This document shows positions 26,169-34,980 of a stretch of DNA of 64,000 bases, piece by piece. The stretch lies in assembly GCF_028021195.1 (NCBI RefSeq), contig NZ_CP115668.1, forward strand, positions 434,001 to 498,000. Direction: 5' to 3'. Source of the stretch: Cutibacterium equinum (lineage in GTDB: Bacteria; Actinomycetota; Actinomycetes; Propionibacteriales; Propionibacteriaceae). A program made the position numbers and the translations under genes. The stretch's first letter is position 1. Each line of letters begins with the position of its first letter. Under the pieces are notes generated by a model. The model made no database searches. It was not told where the DNA came from and saw only the letters and a list, made by a program, of their open reading frames with translations.

Positions 26169-28298
26169 TCAGGCTGGTTGGCAGGCAGTGATCCGAGATA
26201 CCGGGACGATCGCCACCCCGCCACCACCACGGATGACGCAGCGCACCGCCCCTGCCGCGACCGCCATGATTCTCACCGTCTGCCGTACCGTCGTGCCATC
26301 GTCGATGACTCGCTCGATCTGCATCCACGCACCCTCGTGTTGAGCTTGATGTAGCTGGGACAGGAGCTGACGGCGATCCGAGAACCCGCGGCCCTGGTTG
26401 TTGAGCAACGAGGCGGCAAGGCCCTCCGGATCGGCCTGCGGAACTGCAGACGACGGGGCGTCGACCTTGGCACGTGGTGGAGGCGGGGCCGAGAAGACGT
26501 CGCCGTGGGAATCGCGTGCCACCGGGGACATTCCCAATTGGCGCAGCCCGGCGAGCACCTGATCGGGTTCTGCCTGGGCCACCAGCACCTGCGGACCAAC
26601 GCGACGCAGCCCCAGATCGGTTGCCAGAGCACTACGCAGAATGGACTCGACACCAGCGGGGTCGTCAACCTCCACCAAGGCGCCAACAGCGGCCACCGAC
26701 ACCCGGCCGTAGTCACGCACCACGTCGTCGAGGAGGACCAGCAGCCCTTGTGGAACATCGCTGAGGGAGTGGTCCGACCACCACTGGCGCACCCGTTGCC
26801 CAGTCCACCCGGCATCGAGGGCTCGACGCAGACTGGTCCGGCTGAATCGGCGCACACCGGCGATCCCGGTGGACTCCCGATCGGCCAGTAGGGCGAGGTC
26901 GGCGGCGGTGTCGGGGGTCAGCGGGCCGGGGGCAATGACGCTGAGATCGGACTGCAGGATCACCCCGTCAGTGCGTTCTGGCATGTCAGCGCAGGTGAGG
27001 GCATCGACGAGATCGGTGCGCGCTCCCACAGCGATCATCCCCAGCACTTGACACTCGTCGAGAACAGCCTCAACCAAGGAATCCTCGACGGTGGTGCCTG
27101 GTTGACGCCACCGGATGCGGTCGGCGACCAGACCAGCCTCAATGGGGGTGCCAGGTTCAGCGGTGCTCAATTCCTCATGGACCAGACGCCGCCACGCCTG
27201 TGCGGTAGCTGGCGACGAGGCGGTCAAGGTGTTGTCGAGAGTGCCGGGAAACTGCGGGATGCGTCGCCAGGCATCGCGCAGGCTGACCCACTGACCCCAC
27301 AGGGAATCAGTGCGCCAGCGGTCCGCAACCAGAGTCGGCAGCCAGCTGCGCCCATCGGCCGCGATGAACCCTCCAGTGGCGGCCAGGGCCAGGTGCACCC
27401 AGCCGTCGTCGCCTGGAGCCACCCGAGACAGCACGGTGCGGGCGTCTCTCTTGGCCATGCCGCCATTGGCCAGCACGGTGCAGTCGTGACGTTCCACCCC
27501 TTCCAAGAGTGCGGACATTGCGCTCACAGCCTCCAGAGCTGTCCCCAAGCCGGCGCGGTTGACCAGGCTGGTTTGACGCGGCTGAGGCCATGCCGGTGGG
27601 GTGGGGCTGGGCTGTTCGGCGAAGAGACGATTCCCGCGCAGCAGCAGGGCCACCTCGCGGGGCAGGATGACGGTCTCATCGTCGAGGGGACGCAGCAGGT
27701 GGTGAGCCAGCGCCATGTCGACGGGGGTCGTCGCCGTCTCGGGTGTGACCGTGCGACGAGCGTTGGGGACATGGCCGGTGGGCGACCACGCCAGACGCTC
27801 CAACACGGTGCGTGCCTGGGGTCCGGCGGCAGCCAGACTTGCGGCCACGTCCTCACAGTCCATGGGCACCATCGACACCGGTGCCAGACTGGCCGGGTAT
27901 TCAGACAGGTGGGCGGTGACGACGTGACTGACATGCAGGTGGCCGGAATCTTCCAGGACCAGCATCATGTCGAGCAGATCGGACAAGCCGTCGGCGACGT
28001 CTGCACGGATCGTGTCGGGATCGGTCGGCCATCCCTGGCAGATGGCCTCGACCAGCTCAGCCAGTGTGAGGTCTCCCAGTGCGGCGAGCGCCGTCAACAG
28101 GCTCAGTCGCCACCGGTCCAGGCTGGAAATGGCCGCATTGATCGACGCATGGGTGCCGGCCCGTGAAGAGACCTCAGCCAGGTCGCGTGGGGTGGGATTG
28201 GCCAGGTCGGGACGCAGGGTCAACAGCCGGGAGAGTCCCTGGGCGTCCAGACCTCGAATCGTGGAGGCAAGGGTCGTCGGTTCATCGACCGTACTCAT
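26169..28298 (-). CDS. Helicase-associated protein encoded with XPB
   Basis: This 709-residue protein belongs to the actinobacterial family annotated as helicase-associated or XPB/Ssl2-like N-terminal domain protein. It starts with a leucine-rich alpha-helical segment (LDAQGLSRLLTLRPDLANPTPRDLAEVSSRA) and ends in a domain with VLAGLRQLGMSPVARD. Between them no Walker or helicase motifs are visible, so it is not itself a helicase. It precedes the XPB gene by about 60 bp and overlaps the upstream membrane-protein gene, consistent with an operon and a physical partnership. That partnership is inference. Confidence 0.75.
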   Translation of the reverse strand: MSTVDEPTTLASTIRGLDAQGLSRLLTLRPDLANPTPRDLAEVSSRAGTHASINAAISSLDRWRLSLLTALAALGDLTLAELVEAICQGWPTDPDTIRADVADGLSDLLDMMLVLEDSGHLHVSHVVTAHLSEYPASLAPVSMVPMDCEDVAASLAAAGPQARTVLERLAWSPTGHVPNARRTVTPETATTPVDMALAHHLLRPLDDETVILPREVALLLRGNRLFAEQPSPTPPAWPQPRQTSLVNRAGLGTALEAVSAMSALLEGVERHDCTVLANGGMAKRDARTVLSRVAPGDDGWVHLALAATGGFIAADGRSWLPTLVADRWRTDSLWGQWVSLRDAWRRIPQFPGTLDNTLTASSPATAQAWRRLVHEELSTAEPGTPIEAGLVADRIRWRQPGTTVEDSLVEAVLDECQVLGMIAVGARTDLVDALTCADMPERTDGVILQSDLSVIAPGPLTPDTAADLALLADRESTGIAGVRRFSRTSLRRALDAGWTGQRVRQWWSDHSLSDVPQGLLVLLDDVVRDYGRVSVAAVGALVEVDDPAGVESILRSALATDLGLRRVGPQVLVAQAEPDQVLAGLRQLGMSPVARDSHGDVFSAPPPPRAKVDAPSSAVPQADPEGLAASLLNNQGRGFSDRRQLLSQLHQAQHEGAWMQIERVIDDGTTVRQTVRIMAVAAGAVRCVIRGGGGVAIVPVSRITACQPA

Positions 28299-29056
28299 CG
28301 ACGTGACCTCGGATCCGGAGGGGTCAGGCGACGATCAATGAGGATGAATCCGAGTGCGAGCATCACGATGCAGCCCAGGCGAGACATCCATGCGAACTGG
28401 GCCAGCACGGTTCGTACCGGAGACTCGGTGGCTCCTCCGATGATGACGACGACCGTCACGGCGGTGAGGGCTTTGTTGAGACGCCCGGCGGCGAAAGGAT
28501 GACGCCATGCCAGCAACCAGGCGAGAATCAGCGCCGGTATCGACAGCGGGGACCACACGCATCCCAGTGCCAAGACGACGATCCACGGCCAGCCCAGCGC
28601 CCGACACAGATCGAGGAAGGATCGGCTGCCAGCGGTGGCAGGCATGCGCGGATCAAGGCGCCGGGGCATCCGGATGGGTTTGATACGCGGCGGTGGAACC
28701 GTTGAGATGGGGGCTCCCGCCGGAGCGGCCCAGGTTGAGGAGCCACTGGCCAACCTGGTGGTGCGGATGGGCATGTACGGGTCACGACGCTCGGCACGAG
28801 GACCGGTCAGTCCTGCCTGGGTGGAGAACGGGTCGTGGGGTTCGCGGCTGCTGCGACGGCGCGGTGCCAACTCGGCCAGTGGACGGTCATCCCCGCCGTA
28901 ATAGTTGCGAGGGCCGATGGATGGCATCCCGGCGGCCGGGTTGACGGGAAGGGTCACCGTCTCGAGAGGAGCGACCCGAGGAGCTTGGAAGGCACTGGGG
29001 GCAGGACGGGAGCCGACGGCATCGATGGGTGCTCTCCTGACAGTGCTGTGCGCCAT
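28295..29056 (-). CDS. Membrane protein with long proline-rich cytoplasmic region, upstream of XPB operon
   Basis: The protein has 253 residues. The first 150 or so are hydrophilic and rich in P, R and S, with no recognised domain. The C-terminal 100 form about four hydrophobic segments (GWPWIVVLALGCVWSPLSIP, LILAWLLAW, AVTVVVIIGG, CIVMLALGFILI). The ATG at 29056 has TACCAT exactly six bases upstream, supporting a leaderless start. The stop overlaps the start of the helicase-associated gene by 4 bp. Function is unknown. Confidence 0.65.
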   Translation of the reverse strand: MAHSTVRRAPIDAVGSRPAPSAFQAPRVAPLETVTLPVNPAAGMPSIGPRNYYGGDDRPLAELAPRRRSSREPHDPFSTQAGLTGPRAERRDPYMPIRTTRLASGSSTWAAPAGAPISTVPPPRIKPIRMPRRLDPRMPATAGSRSFLDLCRALGWPWIVVLALGCVWSPLSIPALILAWLLAWRHPFAAGRLNKALTAVTVVVIIGGATESPVRTVLAQFAWMSRLGCIVMLALGFILIDRRLTPPDPRSRR

Positions 29057-29062
29057 GGCTCC

Positions 29063-29068
29063 ATGGTA
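29063..29068 (-). promoter_or_regulatory. -10 box of leaderless XPB-operon transcript
   Basis: TACCAT precedes the ATG at 29056 by six bases on the minus strand. Confidence 0.5.
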
Positions 29069-29222
29069 GGGGGTGAGGCCGGTCACGCGGTGCGCTCAGT
29101 GTGTGCGGGTCAACGCTCACCGGTCATGATTGCCATCGCTCAAGCGCGCTCACGAGGGCCTAGTCTCACCATGGACACGACGTGATGCGCGGTGTGGACG
29201 CGCATATGAGGGAGGGGTCGAC

Positions 29223-30008
29223 ATGGAGGTCATCATCTGCTCCGACGAGCAGGCTGTCGGGCGAATTGCCGCCGAGCGTATAGCCAAGGTTCTGGCCCGG
29301 GCCAAGAATCCGGTGTTGGGGGTGGCGACAGGATCAACCCCATTGACGACGTATTCCTCGCTGGCTGCTCTCGCTCAGGAAGGCAAGGCTGATTTCACCG
29401 GTCTGCGCGCCTTCGCCCTGGACGAGTACGTCGGTCTTCCCGCCGACGACGAGCGCTCCTACGCGGCCACCATTCGCCACACCGTCACCGAGCAGCTCGG
29501 GCTGGACCCCGCTGACGTGCACACCCCGGATGGCATGGCCGACGACCTCGACGCAGCCTGCGCCGATTACGAGGCGGCCATCAAGGGGGCCGACGGGGTC
29601 GATGTCCAGATTCTCGGCATTGGGGCCAACGGCCACATCGGGTTCAACGAGCCGACCAGCTCGCTGTCGTCGCGGACTCGCGTCAAGACCCTCGCCGAGC
29701 GGACCAAGGCTGACAATGCTCGCTTCTTCGAGGAGGGCGAGAAGGTTCCCAGCCACTGTGTCACCCAGGGGCTCGGGACGATCATGGATGCCCGCAACAT
29801 CGTTCTGCTGGCCATCGGGGCCAACAAGGCTGACGCCCTCGCGGGAGCTGTCGAGGGCCCGGTCTCGGCCATGTGCCCGGCCTCGGTGTTGCAGTTCCAC
29901 CCCCATGTTCTCGTCATAGCCGACGAGGCCGCCGCATCCAAGCTGACGATGGCTGACTACTTCCGGTGGACTGACGGCCAGCGGGGTGATCTCTCCGGCA
30001 CCATGTGA
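29223..30008 (+). CDS. nagB: Glucosamine-6-phosphate deaminase
   Basis: NagB converts glucosamine-6-phosphate to fructose-6-phosphate and ammonia. The 261-residue protein shows VLGVATGSTPLTTYSSLA near residue 38, FALDEYVGLPADDERSY near 67 with the catalytic aspartate/glutamate region, LGIGANGHIGFNEPTSSL near 133, and the terminal AASKLTMADYFRW. GGAGGGG lies upstream of the ATG at 29223. nagA is encoded separately at 36192, so the amino-sugar route is split. Confidence 0.95.
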   Translation: MEVIICSDEQAVGRIAAERIAKVLARAKNPVLGVATGSTPLTTYSSLAALAQEGKADFTGLRAFALDEYVGLPADDERSYAATIRHTVTEQLGLDPADVHTPDGMADDLDAACADYEAAIKGADGVDVQILGIGANGHIGFNEPTSSLSSRTRVKTLAERTKADNARFFEEGEKVPSHCVTQGLGTIMDARNIVLLAIGANKADALAGAVEGPVSAMCPASVLQFHPHVLVIADEAAASKLTMADYFRWTDGQRGDLSGTM

Positions 30009-30077
30009 GACCGGTTGATGTGACTCTTCCAGCTCGTTGGGCATCTTCCTGACAGGCTGTGGCAAGATCGCCAGTGG

Positions 30078-30116
30078 TGGACCGTCGACAAGGCTGTAGC
30101 CTTGTATGGCGGTCCA
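30078..30116 (+). promoter_or_regulatory. Two-tier hairpin upstream of the cold-shock gene
   Basis: TGGACCG pairs with CGGTCCA, and inside it CAAGGC pairs with GCCTTG around a TGTA tetraloop. It ends 33 bases before the cold-shock start and lacks a U-tract, so it may be a structured 5' leader rather than a nagB terminator. Confidence 0.4.
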
Positions 30117-30149
30117 TCGACCGTCATGAGCAGAAGGAGTGAGCCAGAG

Positions 30150-30533
30150 ATGCCAACCGGAAAGGTGCGTTTCTACGACGCCACCAAGGGGTTCGGTTTC
30201 CTGACGAAGGACGGCGGCGGCGACGTGTACGTCAACGCCTCCGCCTTGCCCGCAGGGGTGGATGCCCTGAAACCCGGTCAGAAGGTTGACTTCGGGGTTG
30301 TTGAGGGACGTCGCGGAGAGCAGGCCCTGTCCCTGCAGATCATCGAGACCCCGGCCTCGTTGTCCAAGGCGAGCCGCAAGAAGCCGCAGGAGCTGGCGGT
30401 GATCTGCGAGGACCTCATCAAGATGCTAGACAAGATGGGCAATGGCTACCGGCACGGACGTCATCCCGATCCGCGCACCGCCGGCGCGGTGGCCAAGATG
30501 CTTCGTGCTGTTGCCGATGAGTTGGAGCTGTGA
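30150..30533 (+). CDS. Cold-shock-domain protein with C-terminal extension
   Basis: The 127-residue protein starts MPTGKVRFYDATKGFGFLTKDGGGDVYV, which contains the RNP1 (KGFGFL) and RNP2 (DVYVN) nucleic-acid-binding motifs. It ends the domain near residue 68. A further 60 residues follow, largely helical and basic, ending in AGAVAKMLRAVADELEL; this extension is found in actinobacterial CspB-like proteins. AGGAGT lies upstream. The stop overlaps the next start as TGATG, so it is co-transcribed with the DUF3027 gene. Confidence 0.88.
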   Translation: MPTGKVRFYDATKGFGFLTKDGGGDVYVNASALPAGVDALKPGQKVDFGVVEGRRGEQALSLQIIETPASLSKASRKKPQELAVICEDLIKMLDKMGNGYRHGRHPDPRTAGAVAKMLRAVADELEL

Positions 30534-31333
30534 TGACACAGGTGACGTCGAAACCGCGCTCTGCGACCCGGGCCGTCAAGCCTGACGCGACCATCGCGAA
30601 AGCTGTTGACCAGGCACGGGAAGCGGCCGAACACCGCGCGGGTGACTTCGGGGTGGGTGAGCACGTCGGGACGGTCGTCGAGGCTGAGCGCGTCCTGACC
30701 CACCTCTTCGAGTGCCCGCATCCGGGGTATCGGGGCTGGCGGTGGGCCGTGACGATGTCGCGTGCCCTGCGCGGACGCAACGTCACCGTCAACGAGGTCG
30801 TCCTGGTCCCCGGCGACGACTCGCTGCTGGCCCCCGAGTGGGTGCCGTGGCGGGACCGTGTGCGCGCCGGGGACATCACCGCCGGTACCCTCATGCCCAC
30901 TGCCGACAATGATCCGCGTCTGGAGCCTGGTTATACCGGTGGCGAGCTTGCCACTGACCAGGACCCGGCTGAGTGGGCTGCCACCCGCGCTGTGGCCTCC
31001 GAGTTGGGGCTTGGCCGTGAGCGTGTGCTGTCGCGGGAGGGTCGTGACTCCACCGCTGAGCGTTGGCTGGCCGGTGAGGGTGGCCCTGACAACGCCATGA
31101 GTCGGCATGCCCCTGCCCGCTGCGCCACCTGTGGCTACTTCGTGCGTATCCAGCACTCCCTGGGGCGGGTTTTCGGAGTGTGCTCCAACGAGTTCTCGAC
31201 CTCCGACGGCTCAGTGGTTCACGTCGACCACGGCTGTGGCGGCCACTCCGACGTCGTCGAGAAGCATCGCGGGATTGAACTGCCCGAGCCAGTCTTCGAC
31301 ACCATCTCGATTGACGACTCGTTGTTCGACTGA
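30533..31333 (+). CDS. DUF3027 domain protein
   Basis: This 266-residue protein is of the actinobacterial DUF3027 family, recognised by CPHPGYRGWRWAVTMSRAL near residue 62 and VNEVVLVPGDDSLLAPEWVPWRDRVRAGDI near 84. A late CATCGYFVRIQHSLGRVFGVCSNEFS segment with paired cysteines and following HVDHGCGGHSD looks like a metal site. The function is not known. A GTG at 30530 is an alternative start. It is linked to the cold-shock gene by overlapping stop and start. Confidence 0.8.
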   Translation: MTQVTSKPRSATRAVKPDATIAKAVDQAREAAEHRAGDFGVGEHVGTVVEAERVLTHLFECPHPGYRGWRWAVTMSRALRGRNVTVNEVVLVPGDDSLLAPEWVPWRDRVRAGDITAGTLMPTADNDPRLEPGYTGGELATDQDPAEWAATRAVASELGLGRERVLSREGRDSTAERWLAGEGGPDNAMSRHAPARCATCGYFVRIQHSLGRVFGVCSNEFSTSDGSVVHVDHGCGGHSDVVEKHRGIELPEPVFDTISIDDSLFD

Positions 31334-31345
31334 GGTGCGTGGGAT

Positions 31346-31582
31346 TCAGCGGGCTGATCGTCGCCAGCAGTATGCCGTGCCGACGATCCCCAGCCCGGTG
31401 CCCGTCAGGCAGATCCACAGCCAGTCGCGGTAGCCGGCGTCGGTGAGACGGTCGAGCATGATCCAGCAGATGATGGACGCCACCGCGAAGGCGATGGTGC
31501 CCACAATGCCGACCGTCACCCCGTTCTCGTCAACGGGGGCAACATTGGCCTGGGTCAGCAGGTGTTCACGCTGGTTCGCCAC
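31346..31582 (-). CDS. DUF2530 small membrane protein
   Basis: The 78-residue protein has two hydrophobic segments (VGIVGTIAFAVASIICWIML and WLWICLTGTGLGIVGTAYCW) and ends in a basic RRSAR tail. Its layout matches DUF2530, a small actinobacterial membrane family of unknown function. It converges on the DUF3027 gene and is divergent from the NCS2 permease gene. Confidence 0.7.
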   Translation of the reverse strand: MANQREHLLTQANVAPVDENGVTVGIVGTIAFAVASIICWIMLDRLTDAGYRDWLWICLTGTGLGIVGTAYCWRRSAR

Positions 31583-31628
31583 GGTGCCATCCTAATGCCC
31601 CCGCACTGTGACCCAGACACGTCATCCC

Positions 31629-31634
31629 TAGAAT
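31629..31634 (+). promoter_or_regulatory. -10 box of leaderless NCS2 permease transcript
   Basis: TAGAAT lies six bases before the GTG at 31641, with no ribosome-binding site. Confidence 0.6.
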
Positions 31635-31640
31635 GCCCCC

Positions 31641-33152
31641 GTGTCTAGCATCACCACATCAGCAAGAATCGATCAGTGGTTCCATCTCACGCAACGAGGA
31701 TCGACGAGATCACGTGAGGTTCGCGGCGGCATCGTCACCTTCTTCACGATGGCTTACATTCTGGCCCTGAACCCTCTCATCATCGGGACCGCGGCGGACA
31801 AGAACGGCAAGCTCCTCAGCGGTGCTCCGAAGTTCCTCGATGCGGCCGGCACCACCCTCAACACTGCCGCCATCGACGACAACAAGATGATGGTCATGGC
31901 CGTCACTGCCTTCGTGGCGGCGATCATGACGATCGCCATGGGCATCTGGGGCCGATTCCCGATGGGTATTGCGACCGGTCTTGGTATCAACTCCCTGCTG
32001 GCCTACGTCATCGCCCCGACGATGACCTGGCCCCAGGCCATGGGTCTGGTGGTGTGGGAGGGTGTCCTCATCCTCATCTTCGTCCTCACGGGCGTGCGAG
32101 AAATGATCTTTCGGGCCGTCCCGAACTCGCTACGCTCGGCGATCAGCGTCGGAATTGGCCTGTTCATCGCCTTCGTTGGTTTCGTGGACTCTGGCGTCAT
32201 TCGCCGCGGTGCTGGTACTCCCGTCACCTTGGGTGTGGGTGGCAGCCTGGAGGGTTGGCCGATCTTCCTGGGTCTGGTCGGATTCCTGCTTCTCGTCGTG
32301 CTGCACCAGCGTCACGTCAAGGGATCCATGCTCATCGCCATCCTCGGTACCTCCCTGTTGGGCGTCATCATCGAGGCGATCGCTCACCTGGGGCCGCAGA
32401 GCGAACAGAACCCCACCGGCTGGGCCCTCAACGTTCCGAGGCTGCCCGGAGCAGCTGACTTCCGTCTGCCAAATCTGGGCCTGCTGGGTCACGTCGATCT
32501 GTTCGGCGGCTTCCTGGTTGACGGCCACTTCCGCATCGGAGTGTTCCTGGGAACCCTGCTGGTCGTCTTCTCCCTCATGCTGGCCGACTTCTTCGACACC
32601 ATGGGAACCGTCGTCGCCATCGGTGACCAGGCCGGCATCCTCGATGAGACCGGCAACCCCGAGCACCTCAAGGGGATCCTCGTCGTCGATGCCTTGGCCG
32701 CCGTCGCCGGTGGTCTTGGTTCGGCCTCCTCGGCTACCGGTTACGTCGAATCGGCTGCCGGCGTGGGGGAGGGGGCCCGAACGGGTATCGCCTCCATCGT
32801 CACCGGCATCGGATTCCTGCTGGCGATGTTCCTGTCCCCGATCGTCTCGATCATTCCGTCGGAGGCGGCCGCACCCGTGTTGGTCTTCGTCGGATTCCTC
32901 ATGATGGCCCAGGTCACCCACATTGACTGGAAACACGCCGAGGAAGGTTTGCCAGCCTTCCTGGGCATGGTGCTCATGCCGTTCGCCTACTCGATCACCA
33001 CGGGTATCGGCGCTGGCCTCATCATGTTCTGCATCACCAAGACCATCGCTGGCAAGGCACGCAAGATCCATCCCCTGTTGTGGGTGGTTGCAGCCCTCTT
33101 CGTGATCTACTTCGCCCAGTCCCTGCTCATGAGACTGTTTGGCCAGATGTGA
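31641..33152 (+). CDS. NCS2-family purine permease, AzgA-like
   Basis: The 503-residue protein has about twelve hydrophobic segments. It carries AzgA-branch NCS2 motifs: REVRGGIVTFFTMAYILALNP near residue 22, MGIWGRFPMGIATGLGINSLLAY, and the substrate-region motif LADFFDTMGTVVAIGDQAG, then ASSATGYVESAAGVGEGARTGIASIVTG. This branch usually imports adenine, guanine or hypoxanthine with protons. The GTG start has TAGAAT six bases upstream, supporting leaderless translation. Its 3' end overlaps the convergent gene by 26 bp. Confidence 0.9.
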   Translation: MSSITTSARIDQWFHLTQRGSTRSREVRGGIVTFFTMAYILALNPLIIGTAADKNGKLLSGAPKFLDAAGTTLNTAAIDDNKMMVMAVTAFVAAIMTIAMGIWGRFPMGIATGLGINSLLAYVIAPTMTWPQAMGLVVWEGVLILIFVLTGVREMIFRAVPNSLRSAISVGIGLFIAFVGFVDSGVIRRGAGTPVTLGVGGSLEGWPIFLGLVGFLLLVVLHQRHVKGSMLIAILGTSLLGVIIEAIAHLGPQSEQNPTGWALNVPRLPGAADFRLPNLGLLGHVDLFGGFLVDGHFRIGVFLGTLLVVFSLMLADFFDTMGTVVAIGDQAGILDETGNPEHLKGILVVDALAAVAGGLGSASSATGYVESAAGVGEGARTGIASIVTGIGFLLAMFLSPIVSIIPSEAAAPVLVFVGFLMMAQVTHIDWKHAEEGLPAFLGMVLMPFAYSITTGIGAGLIMFCITKTIAGKARKIHPLLWVVAALFVIYFAQSLLMRLFGQM

Positions 33153-33837
33153 TGCTGGTGGGCCGGACCCCATCGACGGTGTCAGGTTGCCAGACCACCA
33201 AGAGGTCTGGCGCCGGGCGGCCCAGGTCGACGGCGAGGTCCATCCACCCCGGATATGAGTTGAGGAAGTCCAGGATGGCGTCAGCTTCGCCTCGCCGCTG
33301 CGCCGGTATCTTGTCGACGACCTCAGCCAGCCCGAGCCGAGTTGCCAATACCTGCCCGGTGCGCGCATAGCCGGTCTTCATTCCTGGTGCCGGCCGCAGC
33401 GGAATCTGCGGGTCATTGACCATGAGCCGGTTGATGGCACAAGTGCTGGGTAATCCGGCAGCGGCCAGGTCGAAGTCGAGCTCATCGAGGCGGGCCACCG
33501 ACATCGGGATCTCGGTCCATCCCCATGACAGGTGGGTCAGCCACTCATTGACCAGTCGCCAGCACCGTCTCAGACGATCAGGCTCAATGTAGCGGCCACG
33601 AACCAAGTCCTCGACGTCATTGGGAGTCGGCCATCCCGCCGGCAGTACCGGGCCCTCGACGTGGGGCTTGTAGAGCGGATGGAAAGGGTTGCGCCAACCT
33701 GAGCGACGATGGTGATGGACGGGCACGCTGAAGGTGGCCTCGGTCCACTTGCGCAGCTTCTTGGCGAGGCCCTCGTCAGCCCCAAACATGTCGCGAACTT
33801 CGTCGATCGCGATGGCGTTGAGTCTCAACCCACCCAT
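33127..33837 (-). CDS. Conserved hypothetical protein
   Basis: The most plausible product has 236 residues starting MGGLRLNAIAIDEVRDMFGAD. It is soluble, tryptophan-rich (RRSGWRNPFHPLY, CWRLVNEWLTHLSWGWTEIP) and contains an LDELDFDLAAAGLPST stretch. I do not recognise a family. TACCCT lies exactly six bases before the chosen ATG, supporting a leaderless start; an ATG at 33882 and a much longer open frame also exist. The gene converges on the NCS2 permease with a 26-bp overlap. Confidence 0.6.
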   Translation of the reverse strand: MGGLRLNAIAIDEVRDMFGADEGLAKKLRKWTEATFSVPVHHHRRSGWRNPFHPLYKPHVEGPVLPAGWPTPNDVEDLVRGRYIEPDRLRRCWRLVNEWLTHLSWGWTEIPMSVARLDELDFDLAAAGLPSTCAINRLMVNDPQIPLRPAPGMKTGYARTGQVLATRLGLAEVVDKIPAQRRGEADAILDFLNSYPGWMDLAVDLGRPAPDLLVVWQPDTVDGVRPTSITSGQTVS

Positions 33838-33843
33838 GGCAAC

Positions 33844-33849
33844 AGGGTA
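33844..33849 (-). promoter_or_regulatory. -10 box of leaderless hypothetical-gene transcript
   Basis: TACCCT lies six bases before the ATG at 33837. Confidence 0.4.
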
Positions 33850-33880
33850 TTCGTCTTGGGGTCGGCATAAGGTGTAATCC

Positions 33881-33964
33881 ATGAATCCGCGCTCGAGGCA
33901 ACACATCGTCAGCGGGGTTCTCATCATTCTCGTACTGCTTGTCGTGGTGGGATCCCTGCTGTGA
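33881..33964 (+). CDS. Possible 27-residue single-helix membrane peptide
   Basis: The short frame encodes MNPRSRQHI followed by a continuous hydrophobic run of about 18 residues and a stop. A basic N-terminus plus one membrane helix is typical of small bacterial membrane peptides. TAAGGT lies seven bases before the ATG, consistent with a leaderless transcript. It overlaps the 5' edge of the next open frame. No family is recognised, and so short a frame may be chance. Confidence 0.4.
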   Translation: MNPRSRQHIVSGVLIILVLLVVVGSLL

Positions 33965-33996
33965 CAGGTCGACCCGGCATGGCAGGATGTCTCTTC

Positions 33997-34980
33997 GTGA
34001 CCCGACGATCCCGAGCCCGACATTTCCGCTGCGCGAGTGCGCTGGTGGCCCTGGGGTGTGCCTGGGGGCTGTCGGCTGGCCCGGCTGCTGCCGTTGATCT
34101 CACCGTGTCGACCGGTGAGAAGCTTGGCAACCCGGTTGGCATGGCTGCCGATCTCGACCATGACTGGTACTGGGTCACCGATGGTTCGCAGTCGACGGTC
34201 CACTCCCTGCTCGCTCTCGACAAGACCGGTAAGGAAGTCCACCGGGTGACGTGGGAGCCAGCCTTCCACGACGTGCAGGCGATGTCATGGGCCAACGGGG
34301 CGCTCTATGTTGCTGACATCGGTGACAAGGACGCCAAGCGTCGCGGCGTCCGAGTGATGTCTCCCACCTCGCCGGCTGCCGATCAGTCCACCTATCACGA
34401 GTGGATGTTCACCTACCCTGACGGCGCTCACGATGCCAAGGCCTTGGCAGTCAGTCCTAAGGGATCCTTTTACATCATCACTGGCGGTCCCGCTCCGGCG
34501 ATCTACCGTGGCGGCCCGCAAGCCAGCCGCACGGAGTCCAACCCACTGGAGAAGGTGGCCAACGCTCCCGCTGGGGTCAAGGACGCCACCTTCCTGCCAG
34601 ACGGATCACGGCTGGCGATGCTGACCGACCACGAGGTTCGCGTCGTTGATGCCTACTCCTGGAAGACGCTGGCCAACGCGTCCTTCTCGGGTGGGCAGGC
34701 CATCACCACCGACACCACCCAGAAGACCCTGGAAATCGCGACCTCCGGCACCGCGGTGAAAGGACTTGACTTTCCGACGACGCTGACCTCGGTGTCGCCG
34801 ACCCCCTCGTCGACTCCCACCCCCCGGGCAGGGGCGACCCAGGCCAGTGGGAAGCCCACCTCCAAGGCACGCTCGGGCACCCTCACCGCGGTGTTGGGGG
34901 CGTTCGCGGTGGCGCTGTGTGCCGGGGTCGTGACCTTCTTCCACGGCCGCTCCCAGGACACCACGTGGCGGCACCGTTAA
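33997..34980 (+). CDS. Secreted, membrane-anchored protein with beta-propeller-like repeats
   Basis: The protein has about 327 residues from the chosen GTG: an n-region TRRSRARH, a hydrophobic signal core CASALVALGCAWGLSAGPAAA, then a domain with several WxxDGS/ALYVADIGD-type strands reminiscent of a beta-propeller. It then has a Ser/Thr/Pro linker (SPTPSSTPTPRA) and a C-terminal hydrophobic helix LTAVLGAFAVALCAGVVTFF with a basic tail. It should be exported and held at the membrane. GTG at 33961 and ATG at 33979 are alternative starts. Its function is not known. It converges on serC. Confidence 0.65.
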   Translation: MTRRSRARHFRCASALVALGCAWGLSAGPAAAVDLTVSTGEKLGNPVGMAADLDHDWYWVTDGSQSTVHSLLALDKTGKEVHRVTWEPAFHDVQAMSWANGALYVADIGDKDAKRRGVRVMSPTSPAADQSTYHEWMFTYPDGAHDAKALAVSPKGSFYIITGGPAPAIYRGGPQASRTESNPLEKVANAPAGVKDATFLPDGSRLAMLTDHEVRVVDAYSWKTLANASFSGGQAITTDTTQKTLEIATSGTAVKGLDFPTTLTSVSPTPSSTPTPRAGATQASGKPTSKARSGTLTAVLGAFAVALCAGVVTFFHGRSQDTTWRHR

